The notes under the pieces: model-generated | What the model saw: only the letters and a program-made list of their open reading frames with translations | Told to the model about the DNA's origin: nothing | The model's database searches: none | From: Lophium mytilinum | Taxonomy: Eukaryota; Ascomycota; Dothideomycetes; Mytilinidiales; Mytilinidiaceae | NCBI GenBank assembly: GCA_010093605.1 | Contig: MU004193.1 | Span: 1,371,520-1,435,519, forward strand | Length of the DNA: 64,000 nt | Reading direction: 5' to 3' | In this document: positions 12,348 to 25,200 of the stretch, piece by piece | How the letters are laid out: every line of letters starts with the position of its first letter | How positions within the stretch are numbered: position 1 is the stretch's first letter | Made by a program: the position numbers and the translations under genes

Positions 12348-13372
12348 CTAAACCTTCCCCCACCCATCCTGCCCTAACCACTCAAACACCTCATCCATAC
12401 CGACCTTCATCTTACTAACCCTATTCCCATCCCCCTTAGGGCCCGGGTCATTCAGCATCGCCACCCTCCTCGTTTGATCCTTGCCCACCTCCAACACAGT
12501 CCCACCACCCATTTCTGGATCCTCCATACACCTCAGCATTGCCTCAGCCACCTCCTCCGGCGTCGCCCACTCATCCTTCCCCTCATCTATAAATTTGTTC
12601 TTTTCCGGGTGCTCCGTCCATAGCGGCGTCTTGATTAACCCTGGCGCAACCCCATTAACCCTCACGCCAATCGTAGCATCCAACGGCCCCAACGAGCGTA
12701 TGAAGCCGTTCATACCGTGCTTCGCAGCGACGTACAGCGGCGTGCAGAGATTTGAGCACTGGCCCGCGATACTGCTAATAATAACAACGCGTTTCGGGTT
12801 CGCGACGGACACCTTCGCGCCCTTGCTCGGGTCCAGGAAATGTGAGATAGCCAGCTGCGTCGCGCGGATCGGGTGCGTGAGATTGATATCCAGACTCGCG
12901 TAGCCGTTGCCCGCCACCGTGTCCTTCGACTCCGGCGAGCCGGGCGGGTGCCAGAAGTTGCTGAAGTAGGGGTCGTAGACACCAGCTCCCGGGCAGAGGA
13001 TGTCCACACCACCGAATTCGGCGTCAGCGACGTCGAAGAGGCGGGAGAGTTGCGCCCAGTCTGTGACGTCGGTTTTTTGGAAGACAGCGCGGGGTTTGCT
13101 GGATGTCTTCGGGGTGTAGGTGTCGATTAGTTTTTGGGCTTCTGGGCGCAGGGAGAGGTCGGCAAAGAGGACGTTGCAGTTCTTGGAGAGGAGGAGGGAG
13201 GCGAAGGAGAGGCAGATGCCTTCTTGTGTTAGCTGGGTTGCATTGAGAGACGGGTGTTTATAGGTTACTCACCAGAACCAGCGCCTGTCACGATTGCTGT
13301 CTTCCCCTTTACAGAAAACGGATGCGTGTTGGCGGCGGCACTCTCGAGGAACTCTTGCTTCGACGTCGCCAT
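12348..13372 (-). CDS. Short-chain dehydrogenase/reductase (15-PGDH-like)
   Basis: NAD(P)-dependent oxidoreductase of the classical SDR fold; the substrate cannot be told. Exons are 13372-13273 and 13219-12348, giving 323 residues. The Rossmann motif is TGAGSGI at about residue 29, an N-term catalytic Asn lies near 146, the Ser pair in IISSIAG is near 182, and the Tyr-Lys pair in YVAAK is Tyr196 and Lys200. The family NNAG motif reads CPGAG. The acceptor is a tandem CAAGAAG site: using the second AG gives the normal TGxxxGI spacing, the first adds one Glu. The C-terminus is extended by about 40 residues over a minimal SDR. Confidence 0.85.
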
Positions 13373-14522
13373 CGTTGAAGAGGATGAGATGGATTTGCGT
13401 CTGAGGATAATGCTTTACTTGTACGGCTGGGTGAAGATCTATGGCTGTGGGGTACTTCTTCTTGTTGACGGTCTTTCGCAGACGCTTTTATACCTGACAA
13501 GAAGGTAGCCAACGCGCAACGCGTGCTTGCAGCGAGCTGTATGCATGACGTTCGGAATTCGGGTCAGTTCCTTCGGGGAGTCCAGCTATAGGATGGGGGG
13601 CAATAGAGGGGTGTGGGGGGTTTAGGGAAAGCGTGGATGGAATGCTAGCTCCCGCATTTATGCCACGGCAAGGGAGCACGGGAGCGAGCTCGCCAAACCT
13701 TCCCTCTTTGCCCTCGTGTACATTTCATTAAATATGACACATTTAAAGATGACTAGTGGAGGTATAACGAAGCATGCGTAAGTGCTTGAAGGGATGTTGA
13801 ATGGCAAAAGACTTGTTACACACTTTGCTGTGTAGGTATAAACCTGTCTCCTATTGGTTGAGGCGCTTTGGCAAGTTTGCCGATTGGTCAGGTTGATTAT
13901 TCTACTCTATATACAAAGGTAGTAAAGGTTGGAGAGTCTGCAGAAGTATTTGTGATGCTTCTGGGGAAATATAAACAGACACCGGTTGGAGCATCACACA
14001 TAAGGGCTATAACAGTTTCTATAAACAGTTTTGGTATTAAGCTATCTAGGTTGGTCGGTCTGGGAAGCATTATGCCGCGTAACAGCAGCGCTTCTGTACC
14101 AACAGTATTGCACTCTCCGATCACTCCCCAGTTATCGATCTTTTGCTCAGAGTCTCATTGCAGGCAATCCTTTTCATATCGTCAACCTGACGCCAGTGAT
14201 TGCGGCATAACTCCATGGCTTATGCAAAGGGTATCGTAGTATGTTCACCGGAGCTCGCAAGAGCAACGGATGGAATCATTGCAAGATGCAACATCCAAGA
14301 AAGTCGAGCCGATGTGAAAAAGAAGAGCAAAGAAGGGCAGATAATGTACAAGAAAGAAAGAAAGAAAAAAGAAAGAGTCGAAGAGCATCAGAATGCATCA
14401 CTGACGAACTTGCCAAGCCTGGGGTTAGGCTAGTTGCCGCATGGGACAGGCAATTCATGGTCATGTGCGGACAGGAAGGCCTACTGGTGGTCCATGAGGT
14501 CTACATCCGAAATAGGGGTTAC
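13373..14522. other. Gene-poor stretch with AT-richer core
   Basis: About 1.15 kb. The core, about 13720-14130, is visibly richer in A and T than the flanking genes and is open for about 75 codons on the minus strand without a known domain; it could be a decayed mobile-element fragment or plain spacer. A short AAAG tract lies at 14351-14376. Confidence 0.45.
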
Positions 14523-17500
14523 TCATAGGTTGAGTACTCGTGTATCGTCGTTCAGGAACTTGCGGCGGTATTCCGAAAACCTCGTAGCGATGATTTCAGG
14601 GTCGTTGGTGTGGTGAAGTCGTAGATCCTTGATGATTGACTTCAGACCTTCCTTGAACTGCTGCTTTTCTGTTTCTGTATTTCCAGGGTTCGCGGTTCCG
14701 AGTTGCACGAGGACCATATCAGCTAAACAAGTACAAGTTAGCGTGTGGACAGGATGGGGTAAAGAAATTGAGACCACGTCTCCCACGCACCACTTAGCTC
14801 CATGTCTCGATAGTGCTGGTAGACACAAGTGTTATCATTGCATTTGCCATCAGGTTGCCATTCCCACCGACAGAGTTCTTTCATCGGATCAATCTGATGA
14901 CTGTAAGTCATAGACCGATAACCACCTTTGACGTTCTTCGTATAGTCCGGATGATTTCGGTACGATTTGAAGTATCGCAATGGACTCTCATAATCTGCGA
15001 GCGGTGTAGCGACATGGTTTGAAACCTTGAGTCCTGAATTAGTGACGTTCCTTCTTGGGATCTAGTGACTTACCGATGCCGATTTAGTTGCCCGAGTTGA
15101 GGGCTGTTCGAGAGGCTGGAGCTCCGGTACCAGATCGTCAGCAATAGGGATAGACTGCTCATCGCGCGCCAAGATGTGCTGAGAGATGGCCTGCGGCTCG
15201 TAATCTTGGCCTGCGTTCAACGACTCGGCCATTTCGATATCACCGTCCTCAAGGAGCGTGCGTGCAGGGTCCTCTGCTTGCGTATGATGCGACGCACCGT
15301 CTTCAGCCGAGATATCCTGTCCCCCCATGATGATATCTTCGTTCTCCGTCCTACCTTCAGTCTGGGCACTAGGAAAACCTTCGATAGGGTCTTCAGCTGC
15401 GGACTCAGGGGAATAGAAATCTTCACCATCCTCGGCTTCTTCTGGAACTATGAGGACCTTCGAAGAAGTCGACGACACCAGTCCGGGTGCAAGGGGGGCT
15501 ACTGGTGCAACAAGAACACCGCCATGCTCCTCTTTTTGTTCGTCCTCGGAATCGTCCTCGGAAATTTCCATATCATCGCTTACGTCGCTCTCCACGTGAT
15601 CTGTGTTAAGGCTGATCTCATGGCGTGCCATTGCAGCGCGCGAATGCTCGTCCTGAGCGGAAGTATTGTTGTGGCTGGCGAATGCTTGATCACCGGAATC
15701 CGTAGAGCCCTCGATCTGGGCAGAGCGCTCGGCAAGTTCTTGGACCGTCATATCCTGTTCAGGGTTCGAGGTCGAGGCTTGATCCAAAGAAGCAAGCGTC
15801 GTGGGTAATTGAGCCTCCACAGCTTTCGCATGCGCTGTTGGCTCATCTAGCACCATGTCTTCATTGGTGATTGATGCCAACCTCTGATCTGGAGTAGTGC
15901 CTTGATCGACTACGAGGATGCCGTTCTCTACGGTCTCGGGTTCGTTGGCCGTCTCTTCAGTCATTGGCACTTGACCTGAATCCAACGCCGAGGATGGAGC
16001 TGGAGACGCAGGGTAGTCTTTGCTAACAGCTGTCGCCATTTCTCTCTGTAATACGATGGCATCCTTCATTGCTTGCATCTCCTCTTGTGGCATTCCTTCG
16101 GTATCGATTCCGAGCGATTCGAGCTCCCTCACAAGGTTTGCCTGGACTTCAAGACTCTGAGCATTTTCGGCCTCAATAAGCTCCATTTGCTTCCTGAGCT
16201 CCTCCACCTTAGCCTTGTTACTCGCAAGTTTCGCCTCGAGTAATGGCAAGTCCGACTGGATCTCTGCCTGACGCGTCTTCTTCCAGTCCTTTGAGCGAGG
16301 AGCCGGCGATTGCGCGCTTGGGTCTTGCTCCAAGTTTGATGGTTTCATCGCACTGGCCGCAGGATTGATGGATTTCGAGGCGTTGGCCATGGGCGATGGC
16401 GTAAAGGTCATACCACTTGTTGGAGTAGACACTCGAGGAAGGAACGTAGAAGCAGTAGCGGAGAGGACCGCCGCCGGGGTTGCCGGTTGACTCTTTCCTG
16501 GGTGCTTAGATTTGAATGTCGCTTTGCGCCTCTTCTCGATCTCCTCAATGTGCTTGTGCAAAGCAGCAATTTCCTTTTCTTTACGCTCAAGCGCCTCATT
16601 GGAGGATTGGCTGCCCGGTGTATGAATCAAAGGTGTTTTGCCGATGCCAGAGATAGCTACCTTAGTAGTAGCGGCCGGAGATGGGACTTTGGTCACCGGA
16701 AACAGCTTCTTCACGACGTCCTTGGTCGGCGGTTGGTCTGCGATTTTCCCCAATGGAAGTCCTGCATTGACTTCACAAGTATCGTCAATGTCCATGTCAT
16801 CGTCTTCATCCTCACTCAGGTCGATGACAAATTTCTCCTTGACATGAGTGCTGGACTGTCCGAAGGGAGTAGATGGAGATGGCTGGACGTGCGATTGATG
16901 GGATGATCCCACCAAATCTAGCCCAGGTATCTTTTCGGAAGCGGACAGCCAAGAAGATTGTGAGGTGAGTTGTGGTCTACGCTGCGAGATACTGGAAGGA
17001 ATGGAGCCCATTTCCGCCGGTGCTGCTGCGGAAGCACTGGAGCGGCCACTGAAAGGAAGTGCGGACGCCGAGACTTGCTGTTGCTCCTGTCCGCTTGCGT
17101 AGATCGCAGACGAAAGTGAGCTTGAGCGAGAAGGCGGAGCAGGTGTTGCATCAGACGAGGCAACGGCCACAGGATGGTGAGCCACCTTGGCAGATGGTGA
17201 GGCCTTGTGAAGCGCTGCAAGCTTTTTCCGAACGAGTTCAGTTTTTGATTCATCTGGGGTTCTGCCTGAACGGGTGCCGTTTGTTGTCGATCGTGCTGTC
17301 GTGGTAGGAAGAGAGGCTTTTGGCGTTATCTTGTCCAAGACCGAGGGTTTCTGCGTTCCTTCCACCGTAGGCGCATCTATCGCAGGTCTAGCGGGGGCCT
17401 GCACTTGAGTACCTATTGGAAGAGTCGCAGTTTTGGACGATCTCGCCGCTTTCAAACGAGCGAGATACTCTTTCCTGTCTTGTAGGGACGGAGCAGATGT

Positions 17501-18427
17501 GCCTGGCGCGTTCTGATTGCTGACTGGTGATGCGACCATGACAGGCTTGGGTGGCAGACTTGTCGCCATCTTTGCAGCCGGTTGTGAGGCCGTGACCTTG
17601 GGAGGAATTGATACTGCTGGTTTCACGGCCAACTGCGATAGAGGAGCCACGGTAGTCACCTTCGCCGGCACGGTATGCTTGAGCGCGGGCAGAGGGAGGC
17701 CCAGCTCGTTGCAGAATTTGCGGAGGATCTCGGGGTCAAGGTCTGTCATCCTCACCAGCTCCTCAAAGCCGTAGCCATATTCGTGAAACAAGCGTATGGT
17801 TTTTTCTGCCTGCTCGCGCACCTCATCCGCTGATGCGGGGGTTTTTGCAAGGGGTTCCGTCGAGAGGTTTGAAGACTTGGTTGCCGTGTGCTCTGTTGAA
17901 AGATGAGTGCGGTGAAGTTCGCGAGGGTGGAGGGACTTACTGAGGATGATAGCCGGGCTAGACTGAGGCCGGCTCGAGGATGAATCATTCCGCTGAGCAG
18001 GGAGGACTTGACCTTTTGCCGTGCTATGGACAGATGGCGCTGGCTGCTTCTGGACCGCGCGAAGTAGAGCGGCGCGATTCGCGGGAGATTGCGACACCCG
18101 ATCCCCTTCCGTCAACTCGCCTTCTTCCTTATCTGCTTCCGAGATTTCCATAATGCGATTGTTAGTCGCAACGGGCTTAGGTAACGGCTGAAAACCTGCG
18201 GCAGCGGATCCAGGGACTGCATGCGCGGCCTGTTGAACCGGCATGAAGGTGTTCGGATAAGTATGTGGAGGAGCGATGGCATAGCCATTATTCCCAGGCA
18301 GAGGAGGAAACAAGGGTGGCGGCGGAGGTGGCTGATGGCCGAGGGCGTAGAATTGGTTCCAAAACTCTCCTGGCGGAGGCGGCATCTGCGGTGGATAGGG
18401 CGGCGAGAATGGAGGTCTGTACGCCAT
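14523..18427 (-). CDS. Red1/ZFC3H1-like zinc-finger protein (nuclear RNA surveillance)
   Basis: Probable fungal counterpart of fission-yeast Red1 and human ZFC3H1, scaffold proteins that link the Mtl1/MTR4 helicase to the nuclear exosome. Exons are 18427-15074, 15025-14791 and 14722-14523, giving 1262 residues. The N-terminus is proline-rich (MAYRPPFSPPYPP), followed by a long Ser/Pro/Ala-rich disordered region with acidic patches. Coiled-coil text lies near 600-850. A C-terminal CCCH finger has Cys1170, Cys1180, Cys1185 and His1189 in the text LCRWEWQPDGKCNDNTCVYQH. A 48-nt segment (17940-17893) has good GT-AG ends in frame and may be an optional intron. It is divergent to the myosin gene. 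The finger supports the family; the complex role is inferred. Confidence 0.75.
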
Positions 18428-19257
18428 AGCTATTGGGGCTCAGAGACGCGTCTTTGAACTTCTGCTGGTTAATACGAACTGTCACCGCAGTGTAGCATCT
18501 GGATTTTGCAAAGATACAGTCGGCGAGACGCGAAAACTGTCGTCGAATGTAACCTAGGATCGGTTCCACAACAAGGTGCACCAGATCCTTCCAGTCATTA
18601 GGGCGTACACAGTGACTGAAGATTGTTAGTTCCAATTGCCAACGAGAATACTGCAAAATTTCCAAGTTCTGGCGTCGGCGCGGCGAAGCGCGGTGATGGC
18701 GATGAAGGTGGTGGAGGAGGAAGTTCGAGGTTGCAGGCTCGGCGTCACAAAAACTGGCAGTCTTCTACGCTAAAATTTGGCTTAAGAATATCACGTGATC
18801 GAACAATCCATCGCCGTCTTCGAGCAACTGGAAGCCACCCGGTCCTCATCACGCAGAATGAGCCAAGCCCGGCTAATCTGCTGTACGTATAATGGTAGAA
18901 GGAGTTTCACAGACATCATCAATCGCATCTGAGTGTTCCCATTAATTCTGCTCATTGATGCCGGCATCCTGTGGTTTTAGGGCACGCCAAGCTTTGTAGA
19001 TCCCAAGCCGCGCTTGCGTGCGGTTGTTGCTCGGGCAGCGGCGCGTGCATCGACACAACACCCCGTCGAATTCGACTCTTGCATCCCACCACCAGACCGG
19101 CCTCCGCTGTCGTGACCGCTATACTGTACATACGCCCGTTGCACTTCCAGACGGTCCCTGCTTCTTTTCTATCTAATTCAGAATGAGCTGGTCTTGTCCC
19201 GCTTCGTAACAGTAAACAAACACAGACTCGTTGCCGCACGCCAGGAAAACCACCACC
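18428..19257. promoter_or_regulatory. Shared divergent promoter region (Red1-like / myosin II)
   Basis: About 830 bp separate the two start codons, which point away from each other, so promoters for both genes must lie here. A TCACGTGA palindrome sits near 18792-18799 and is a candidate bHLH site. No gene is supported inside it. Confidence 0.5.
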
Positions 19258-22200
19258 ATGAGCGCGCCTGCTCAGAATGGGCCCAAATGGCGAAACAGCC
19301 CGTTCGTAAGGAACTCTCCATCGCCGTCGCCCGGCCCAATACCTACTGCTGGGCGCCCGAAGTCCCAGCTCATCACCTCCCCTCTCGCGGATCAACAGCC
19401 GCAGTCAGCCATGGGCCACGCACGCCATCAGTCTTTTTCGCCTCTGAGCAGCGTTCCAATCCCTTCAAGGAGCAACTCGACGCGTCTACGCTCCAATTCC
19501 AATCGCTACAGCACGCCCGGCGGGACCTTCACTCCAGGCTTCATAAAAGCCGAAGATGCCCAAGACAGCACGGAAAAGGTGCGCGGCATTGAGGGCGAGA
19601 ACGACTTCTCGGGCAAGCGCTATGTCTGGCTTAGAGATCCGCAGACCGCCTTTGTGAGAGGATGGGTCGTAGAGGAGCTAGAAGAAGGACGCTTGCTGGT
19701 GCAATGCGACAATGGCAGCGTAAGAGCGGCTCTTCTACATCAAATGTGAAGCTAACAATGCCGGCAGCAACGCGAAGTCGATGCGGAGGGTTACGACAAG
19801 GTCAATCCGGCCAAATTCGACAAGGCCGACGACATGGCTGAGCTCACGCACTTGAACGAGGCTTCCGTGGTGCATAATTTACACATGAGATACCAGGCAG
19901 ACTTGATATATGTACGTGTTTCGCAACCCCATCCCAACTACCTACTAATTCATGGACCAGACGTACTCTGGCCTATTTTTGGTCACAGTCAATCCCTACT
20001 GCCCGCTCCCAATCTACTCCCGAGATTATGTCAATATGTATCGAGGCAGGAGCCGGGAAGACACCAAGCCACATATCTTTGCGATGGCCGACGAAGCGTT
20101 TCGGAACCTTGTCGATGAGGGAGCAAATCAGAGCATCTTGGTGACTGGTGAATCCGGCGCAGGAAAAACCGAGAACACCAAGAAGGTCATCCAGTACCTA
20201 GCAGCTGTTGCAGCCGCGGATGCTCAGGGTGTCAAATCCAGTTCAAGAAACCTGTCCAACCTCTCCGAGCAAATACTACGAGCAAATCCCATACTAGAAG
20301 CATTCGGAAATGCCCAAACTGTGAGAAACAACAACTCCTCTCGTTTTGGAAAATTCATTCGAATTGAGTTCACAAGAACGGGACAAATTGCTGGGGCCTA
20401 TATCGATTGGTACCTGCTGGAGAAGTCTAGGGTGGTCAAGCTCAACGCAAGCGAGCGAAATTATCACGTCTTCTACCAATTGTTGCGCGGCGCAGACCAA
20501 AATATGAAGCGCGAGTTTCTATTGAATGGTCTAGATATCGAGGATTTCGAATACACCAAGCACGGAAACGAGACCATTACCGGAGTCTCGGACCCCGAAG
20601 AATGGAGTTCTTTGATCGAAGCCTTCAGCATTATGGGATTCTCCGACAAGGACCAGATCGCAATCCTCCGGACGGTGGCATCAGTTTTACACCTTGGTAA
20701 TATTTCAGTCATCAAGGAGAGCAGGCGGGCAGACCAAGCTGCACTGGAACCAGAAGCTGTCGCGCAAGCGGAGAAGGTTGCTCGTCTGCTCGGTATTGCC
20801 CCAGATGCATTTATCAAGGCGCTGCTACATCCACGCGTCAAAGCAGGCCGAGAGTGGGTCGAAAAGGTCCAGACACCAGAGCAAGTCAACCTTTCGATTG
20901 ATGCTTTGTCCAAAGGTATCTATGAAAGAGGGTTTGGAGACCTGGTGGATCGCATCAATCGCCAACTCGACCGATCGGGATCCGGTGCAGACGACTCTCA
21001 CTTCATTGGCGTCTTGGATATTGCCGGTTTTGAAATCTTCGAGGACAACAGTTTCGAGCAGCTATGCATCAACTACACCAACGAAAAGCTGCAGCAATTT
21101 TTCAACCATCACATGTTCGTGTTGGAACAGGAAGAATACGCCCGAGAGCAGATCGAATGGAAATTTATCGACTTCGGCAGGGATCTCCAGCCTACCATCG
21201 ACCTCATAGAGCTTCCGAATCCTATTGGCATCTTTTCATGTCTGGACGAGGATTCCGTCATGCCCAAGGCAACAGACAAGAGCTTCACCGACAAGCTACA
21301 CTCCCTATGGGACCGCAAGACTCCAAAATACCGCCGCTCGTTGCTCAATCAAGGCTTCATGCTCACTCATTACGCTGCCGAAGTGGAGTACTCAACAGAA
21401 GGGTGGCTAGAGAAGAACAAGGATCCTCTCAACGACAATGTCACTCGGTTGCTTGCAGCCTCTACAGACAAGCACATCGCTAACTTATTTGCCGACTGTG
21501 CCGATGTTGACGATGAGGTTGGAGCGACAAGAAGTCGTGTCAAGAAAGGCTTGTTTCGGACTGTCGCCCAGCGCCATAAGGAGCAGCTTTCTACCCTCAT
21601 GGGTCAACTCCACTCGACACATCCCCACTTTGTGCGCTGCATCCTTCCAAATCACAAGAAGAAGCCAAAGCAATTCAGTGCACCCCTCGTTCTAGACCAA
21701 TTACGTTGCAATGGTGTCCTAGAAGGAATCAGAATTGCGCGCACCGGATTCCCTAATCGTTTGCCTTTCGTTGAATTTCGTCAACGCTACGAAGTGCTTT
21801 GCAACAACATGCCAATGGGCTATCTAGAAGGCCAAGTTGCAGCAAAGATCATCCTAGAGAAGTTGAATTTGGACGGCTCGTTTTATCGGGTTGGTCTCAC
21901 AAAAGTCTTCTTCCGAGCTGGCGTCCTGGCGGAGCTAGAAGAGCAGCGTGACGAACTCATTCGCGATATCATTTCTCGTTTCCAGTCACACGCCCGAGGC
22001 TTTATCCAACGACGCATTGCTCACAAACGACTTTACCGTGCAGAGGCCACTAGAATTGTGCAGCGGAACTTCCAAGTGTACCTTGACCTGCAGTCCAATC
22101 CGTGGTGGAGACTCTTCGCCCGTATGAGACCAATGCTCGGAGCTACTAGGCAAGCTGCCGAGGTCAAAAGACGTGATGAGATGATCTTCAAACTTGAAGA

Positions 22201-25200
22201 AAAGATGCAAGCCGAAGCAACTGAGCGCCAGAGGATCGAGGATGAACGAAGACGCGCTGAAATGGACATTCAGCGTGTTCAACAAACCCTTGAAAGCGAG
22301 CGCGCTCTTGCTCTCGACAAAGAGGAAATCTTCAAGCGGCTACAGTTCCGCGAGGCTGAGCTTTCGGAAAAGCTCGCTGGTGCCATAGAAGATCAAGACA
22401 AGCTCGAAGACCAGCTCGATGACCTAATTGAAGCGAAGAGAAAGATCGAAGACCAAGCTGAGACCTGGCGCACCGAACTAGAGCAAGCTGGCCAAATTAT
22501 TGGACGGCTGGAAGACGAGAAAGACGAACTTCAACATCAGATCGCCCACCTAGAAGAACAGCTCGAGCAACTGGAAAACGCTCAATCACAACGAAGTCAA
22601 GCTGAGGAGAGTTTGAGTCAAGAAGTCAAGATGCTAAAAAGCCACCTAGCACTGAAGGAAAGGAAGCTCCTAGATCTCGAGGCCAAGCTCTTGAAAACGG
22701 ACCAAGACCTCGACGTCAAGCTCGCTGCATCCAACAAGGAGTTGCAATCAACCAAGCGACAGGTCAAGGAGCTTCTTGACGAGAACCGACAAGTCCGGCA
22801 GCAAATCTCGGATCTCTCTTCGACGTCCACCAGCTACGAAGACCTTATCAGACGGAAAGAGAGCGAGCTGGCCATTGTGAAGACTGATCTGAAGAAGTAT
22901 GAATCCGATCGACGAATCTTCGACGACGAAAAGCGAACACTTGCTTCGAAGCACGATGATCTTCAGGGCCGACTTCGCGAGGCGAAAGCTGAGATGGAAG
23001 CCACCAGGTCGCAGAAGACTCAGCTAGAACGTGAAGCAGCTGATGTTAAGCGTCTTCTCGAGGAAAAGATATCCGAAGACGCGAAGTCCGGACAAGGAAG
23101 GAGAATGCTTGAAGGCCAACTCGAGGACTTAAAATCTCAGTTATTCGAAGTTCAAACCGAGCTCAGCCGCGAGCGTCAATCTCGCGACGATGTCGAAATG
23201 CTGGGAGAGCACAAGTATGACACTCTGAAGCGCGACTTTGATGCTCTTAACGACTCCAAGATCACAATCGAGAAAGAAATGTACATACAGCAAGATGTCC
23301 TTCGTCGCGCCACCGAGTCTCGCCTCCTAGCCGAAAAGGAACGGAAAGAATACCAGACAGAACTACGCTCGCTCCGTGAGAAGTTCTTGAAGCTGCAGGA
23401 AGAAAAACTTGAGGCAGATACGGCCGCGGAACGTTCGGCTTCTCGGATGGCCATTGAGCGACAAGCCATTCAACGAAAAGAGCTCGATGCGAAAGACAAA
23501 CAGCTTGACGAACTAGAGGCTGAACGAAACAGCTTTGCTAAGCAAGTTCAGAGTCTTTCACAGCTGATTTCCGACTCCGACGCGTACAAAATCCGCCATG
23601 ATCAACATAAAGAACGTCTTGAAAGAGAGCTCGTCACCATCAAGGGTCGGCTCACGGCATCCGAAAACGATAACCGGGCACTTCTGAACAAGGTCCAGCA
23701 AAAGAATCTCGACATTGCAAGATCCAATTCTCGGGTTGGTGATACTCAACGATCTCGTATCACGCAACTCTCCGCCGACAAAGCCAAGGTGGACGAAGAG
23801 AACAAACGGCTTTTCCGTGAGCTCGAAAGCGCCCAACTTACCATCACCTCTCTGGAAAAACAAAAAGAGAAGCTAGCTTTAGGTTTAGAAGACTTGAACC
23901 ATGAGATTACACGGGAGCATAAGACAAGTCGCAATGCCGAGAAAACTTCATCTACAGCTAGCCTTCAACTAGCTGAGGTCAACCGGAAGCTGGAAACGGA
24001 ACGCCAACTTCGGACTCAGGCACAGGCCAATACTCGCACCGTACAGTCAGCCCTTGACAATGCAAACAGAGAACTCACGGAATGCCATAGTCAACTTATG
24101 CTCCTTCGAAAAGTCTTCGATCCCGAATCAGGCGATACGTCGATCACATACGAAGCCGCAAAACCAAGCATTTCTCAAGCAGTTGATTTGGCGGAACGTG
24201 TAGAATCGGTCACTCAAGCGCTGCGTGTCGCAAAGGAGCGTTACTCAAGGGCAGAGGCTCAATTGGATGAACTTCGTGAGAGGCATGACAGCGAGCTGAA
24301 CGAGATGGATGCCCGCCATACTAATTCTAAGCGTGCTCTATTAGAAGAGATGAACAGTAGCCAAGTGAACCAAGCGTCCAACGCCAGACGTTCCCCAACC
24401 CAATTCCGCAAGGACTTCGAGAACCGGAAAACGTACTCGGGTGCTAATACTCCAACTCACCAAAGGCATATCAGCAATGCTACAGTCGACTCCGCACGCT
24501 CGGACCGTACTGTGGACACAGTTGCATTCAACAATCGCATGGATCTTGCTGCCGAGCTCGAGTTAGTCCAAAACCAGCTTCAGATGTCCGAAATGAAGAA
24601 TCGACACCTGCAGAATCAAGTCAACCAGTCACCAACTAGGAACGGGTGGCAAGATGAGAGTCCCTCCGTTCGTCGCGTCCAGAAATTGGAACGCGAGAAC
24701 TACCGCCTCCATGACATGCTTGATGATTCAGCAAAGAAGGTCTCCGCTTTAGAGAACAGCCTCCGAACTGGTCAGCTATCCTTAAAGGAGGTCCAGACCA
24801 AGTCACATGAGGAACTCTACGATCTCCTTAACTCTCAGGAACAATCTCGGAAATCCGTCGTGCAGGCACACAGGGCTGCCATCAACGAGCTCGCGGATGC
24901 CAAGGCGACATTTGACGAAATAAAGCAGGCCAAGGTTAATCTTGAGGTGGAGCTTCGGGACGCTCGTTCCGAGCTGGACGATGTCAACTACGAGCGCGAA
25001 CAGGAAGGGGCGAATCACAACCAGCTTCTCCAGGAGTTTGCAGACCTCCAAATTCGACTTGACGAGGAGACGTCCAAACTTATCGATGTTAGTTCAAGTC
25101 TGAGCATGTACAAGAGCCGCGCGGACGAGTATTTCAGCAAGCTTGAGCAAGCTGAAGTCGCCGTACTCAAAGCGTCTCGTGCCGAGCAATTCGCCAGGAC

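Noticed and set aside
13868-14239. Open frames on both strands in AT-richer DNA
   Set aside because: Could be a decayed transposon piece, but no transposase or reverse-transcriptase motif is visible.
14351-14376. AAAG tract as a possible functional element
   Set aside because: A short simple-sequence tract with no further structure.
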